From CAYRZL01 sp964428795 (GTDB taxonomy: Bacteria; Bacillota; Clostridia; Lachnospirales; Lachnospiraceae), in NCBI GenBank assembly GCA_964428795.1, contig CAYRZL010000004.1, positions 1 through 64,000 on the forward strand: a stretch of 64,000 nt of DNA. The letters are read 5' to 3'. Below are positions 62,463-64,000 of this stretch, piece after piece; position 1 is the first letter of the stretch, and each line of letters opens with the position of its first letter. The notes under the pieces were generated by a model, which was not told where the DNA came from, ran no database searches, and saw only the letters and a list, made by a program, of their open reading frames with translations. The position numbers and the translations under genes are program-made.

Positions 62463-63773
62463 ATGGAAAAGAACAAATTTTTTCATTCGGTGTTTCTTGT
62501 CGAGGATCATTGCAAGGGCTGTGTCAACTGTCTGAAGCGGTGTCCTACCAAGGCAATACGAATCCGAAACGGAAAAGCACATATCATACATAAATTCTGC
62601 ATTGACTGCGGTGAATGTATCAGACATTGTCCGCATCACGCAAAGCAATCTCGCAGAGATCATATTGAAGTGTTAAAAGACTACAAATATACCGTTGCGC
62701 TTCCCGCTCCGGCTTTGTACAGTCAGTATAACAATATTTCCGATATCAATATTATCCTTACCGGATTACTGCATCTGGGCTTTGATGACGTATTTGAGGT
62801 CAGCGGAGGCGCCGAGCTTGTTTCCCAGGCTACCAGAGCGTATGTGAAAAACCACGAGGAGCAATGGCCCTTAATCAGCACAGCATGTCCCACGATAGAG
62901 CGGCTGATCCGTGTACGTTTTCCAAGCCTTATTGACCATATGCTGCCACTGCTTCCCCCGATGGAGGTAGCCGCATCTCTGGCAAGACAGAAGGCTGTAC
63001 ATGATACCGGATATAAACCGGAAGAAATCGGCATTATCTTTATCTCTCCCTGTCCGTCCAAGGTCTCTTTTACCAAAGAACCTCTTGGCATGGAGAAGAG
63101 TAATGTGGATCATGTGCTTGCCATCAAGGATATTTATCCTGCTCTGCTCTCAAAGCTTACGGAGGCAGAAGCGAATCCCAGAGATTTATCCATTTCAGGA
63201 AAAATCGGTGTCGGATGGGGCGTCAGCGGCGGAGAGGCCGCAGGTATTTTTACTTATCAGTATCTGGCGGCTGACGGAATCGAAAATGTCATCCGGGTTT
63301 TGGAAGATCTGGAGGACGACAAGCTGAGCAGCAAGCTGAAATTTATTGAGCTGAATGCCTGCAGCGGCGGCTGTGTAGGCGGTGTCTTAAACATTGAAAA
63401 TCCATACATAGCGATTGCAAAAAATAAAGAACTGAACAAATATATGCCGATCTCCGGTTCTCATGAAGAAGATTATCTGCCCAATTACGATGTGCAGCTA
63501 GACTGGACAAAACCTATCGAATATGAATCCGTATATCAGATCGGCGAAAATATGCTTGAGAGCATGGCAAATCTCTCCGCTGTGGAGGAATTGCTGGAAG
63601 AATTGCCGGGACTGGACTGCGGCGCCTGCGGTGCGCCCACCTGCAAATGTCTGGCAGAGGACGTGATTCGGGGTAAAGCAGACAAGGATGACTGTATCTA
63701 TCTGCTCCGCGACCGTTATGATGCGCTGTTAAAGAGCCAGTTATTTAAAGAAAAGGGGGAACACAAATCATGA
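62463..63773 (+). CDS. Second sensory-type [FeFe] hydrogenase (HsfB-like)
   Basis: 436 residues. Two N-terminal [4Fe-4S] motifs (CKGCVNCLKRC, CIDCGECIRHC), a hydrogenase-like domain with altered H-cluster loops (STACPTIE, SPCPSKV, ELNACSGGCVGG), and a C-terminal Fe-S domain (LDCGACGAPTCKCLAED). Lacks the PAS domain of the 47056 protein. The loop cysteines that bind the cluster are kept, while the second L1 cysteine and the MPC methionine are missing, as in sensory groups. AGGGG lies before the start. Stop overlaps the next start (ATGA). Confidence 0.88.
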   Translation: MEKNKFFHSVFLVEDHCKGCVNCLKRCPTKAIRIRNGKAHIIHKFCIDCGECIRHCPHHAKQSRRDHIEVLKDYKYTVALPAPALYSQYNNISDINIILTGLLHLGFDDVFEVSGGAELVSQATRAYVKNHEEQWPLISTACPTIERLIRVRFPSLIDHMLPLLPPMEVAASLARQKAVHDTGYKPEEIGIIFISPCPSKVSFTKEPLGMEKSNVDHVLAIKDIYPALLSKLTEAEANPRDLSISGKIGVGWGVSGGEAAGIFTYQYLAADGIENVIRVLEDLEDDKLSSKLKFIELNACSGGCVGGVLNIENPYIAIAKNKELNKYMPISGSHEEDYLPNYDVQLDWTKPIEYESVYQIGENMLESMANLSAVEELLEELPGLDCGACGAPTCKCLAEDVIRGKADKDDCIYLLRDRYDALLKSQLFKEKGEHKS

Positions 63774-64000
63774 AAATAGCAGATATTGCTCAAATAGAAG
63801 GAATCAAACTGATCATGGAAGGCTCCAATATGGAAGGTGAGATCACAGAACCCTATTGCTGTGACCTGCTCAGTGTAGCTATGGGAAATGCACCCGCCGG
63901 ATGTGCATGGTGTACTGTTATGGCAAATATGAATACATTGGCAGTTGCATCCCTCACTGAGGCAGCTTGTGTGATCCTCTGCGGCGGAGTGGTCTGTGAT
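63770..64000 (+). CDS. DRTGG-like protein, truncated by the window end
   Basis: 77 codons visible, frame open at the edge. Starts MKIADIAQIEGIKLIMEGSN with AGGGGGAACACAAATC upstream; continues CCDLLSVAMGNAPAGCAWCT and NTLAVASLTEAACVILCGG, matching the second DRTGG gene that usually follows HsfB-type hydrogenases. Overlaps the hydrogenase stop by 4 bp, so translation is coupled. Confidence 0.8.
   Translation, partial: MKIADIAQIEGIKLIMEGSNMEGEITEPYCCDLLSVAMGNAPAGCAWCTVMANMNTLAVASLTEAACVILCGGVVCD

Overview
The window looks like a chromosomal segment of an anaerobic, spore-forming Firmicute, most likely a Lachnospiraceae-type Clostridium relative. The evidence is a ytfI/ytfJ sporulation pair, Gram-positive surface proteins with choline-binding-like repeats, strong AGGAGG ribosome sites, a trimeric [FeFe] hydrogenase, a formate dehydrogenase sharing the same diaphorase type, and sensory-type hydrogenases. 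No rRNA, tRNA, CRISPR array, insertion sequence or phage gene was recognised. Nearly everything lies on the minus strand; the exceptions are a three-gene operon at 31964-34463 and the start of an operon at 61668-64000.

Region 1 (1-24439) holds five giant secreted proteins in a row, read right to left. All are built from right-handed beta-helix sheets (GGGVYV / FTMSGGxISGNTA units), Ig-like YQWY domains and GLUG-like repeats in various combinations. Three (genes at 8064, 10197 and 19862) end in about 23-residue GWWY/NGKVDF wall-binding repeats. One (14753-19630) ends in a membrane anchor. The leftmost runs off the window edge.

Region 2 (19862-34463) is the most unusual part. A compact operon (30865 to 19862, minus) encodes a FecCD-type permease, its ATPase, a lipoprotein binding protein, a membrane-anchored surface protein, an ExbB-like and an ExbD-like (DUF2149) proton-channel pair, a single-pass protein with TonB-like topology, and one of the giant surface proteins. 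A Crp/Fnr-type regulator sits next to it, and then a divergent operon with a HypB/CobW-like GTPase, a stand-alone ABC-type ATPase and a DUF4213/DUF364 protein. Two near-identical dyads, GTTGC-N4-GCAAC, lie at about -41 from predicted promoters of the regulator gene and of the transporter operon, which is the classic class II activator position. I infer a regulated, proton-motive-force-coupled surface capture and uptake system for a metal or metal chelate in a Gram-positive cell.

Region 3 (34486-48774) is housekeeping: a 46-residue membrane protein, YtfJ, YtfI, a Nudix hydrolase, a class B penicillin-binding protein overlapping a FtsW-family gene by about 170 bp, a U32 peptidase-family protein, RuvB, RuvA, a NusG domain II protein and MiaB. 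Upstream of miaB are a SpoIIE-type phosphatase and a sensory-type [FeFe] hydrogenase with a PAS domain.

Region 4 (48956-64000) is hydrogen and formate metabolism. The hydrogenase operon (hydC, an ATPase-fold protein, a 2Fe-2S protein, hydB, hydA) lies downstream of a near-consensus Rex operator. A second operon (formate channel, fdhD, a second hydC-like gene, a second 2Fe-2S protein, a second hydB-like gene, fdhF) encodes a cysteine-type formate dehydrogenase with a paralogous diaphorase; the two hydB genes are nearly identical over about 1.4 kb and then diverge abruptly. Divergent from the formate operon are a DRTGG protein, a small kinase-like ATPase, a second sensory hydrogenase and a second, truncated DRTGG-like gene. 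The shared intergenic region carries three related TTGTACTAAA-type dyads.
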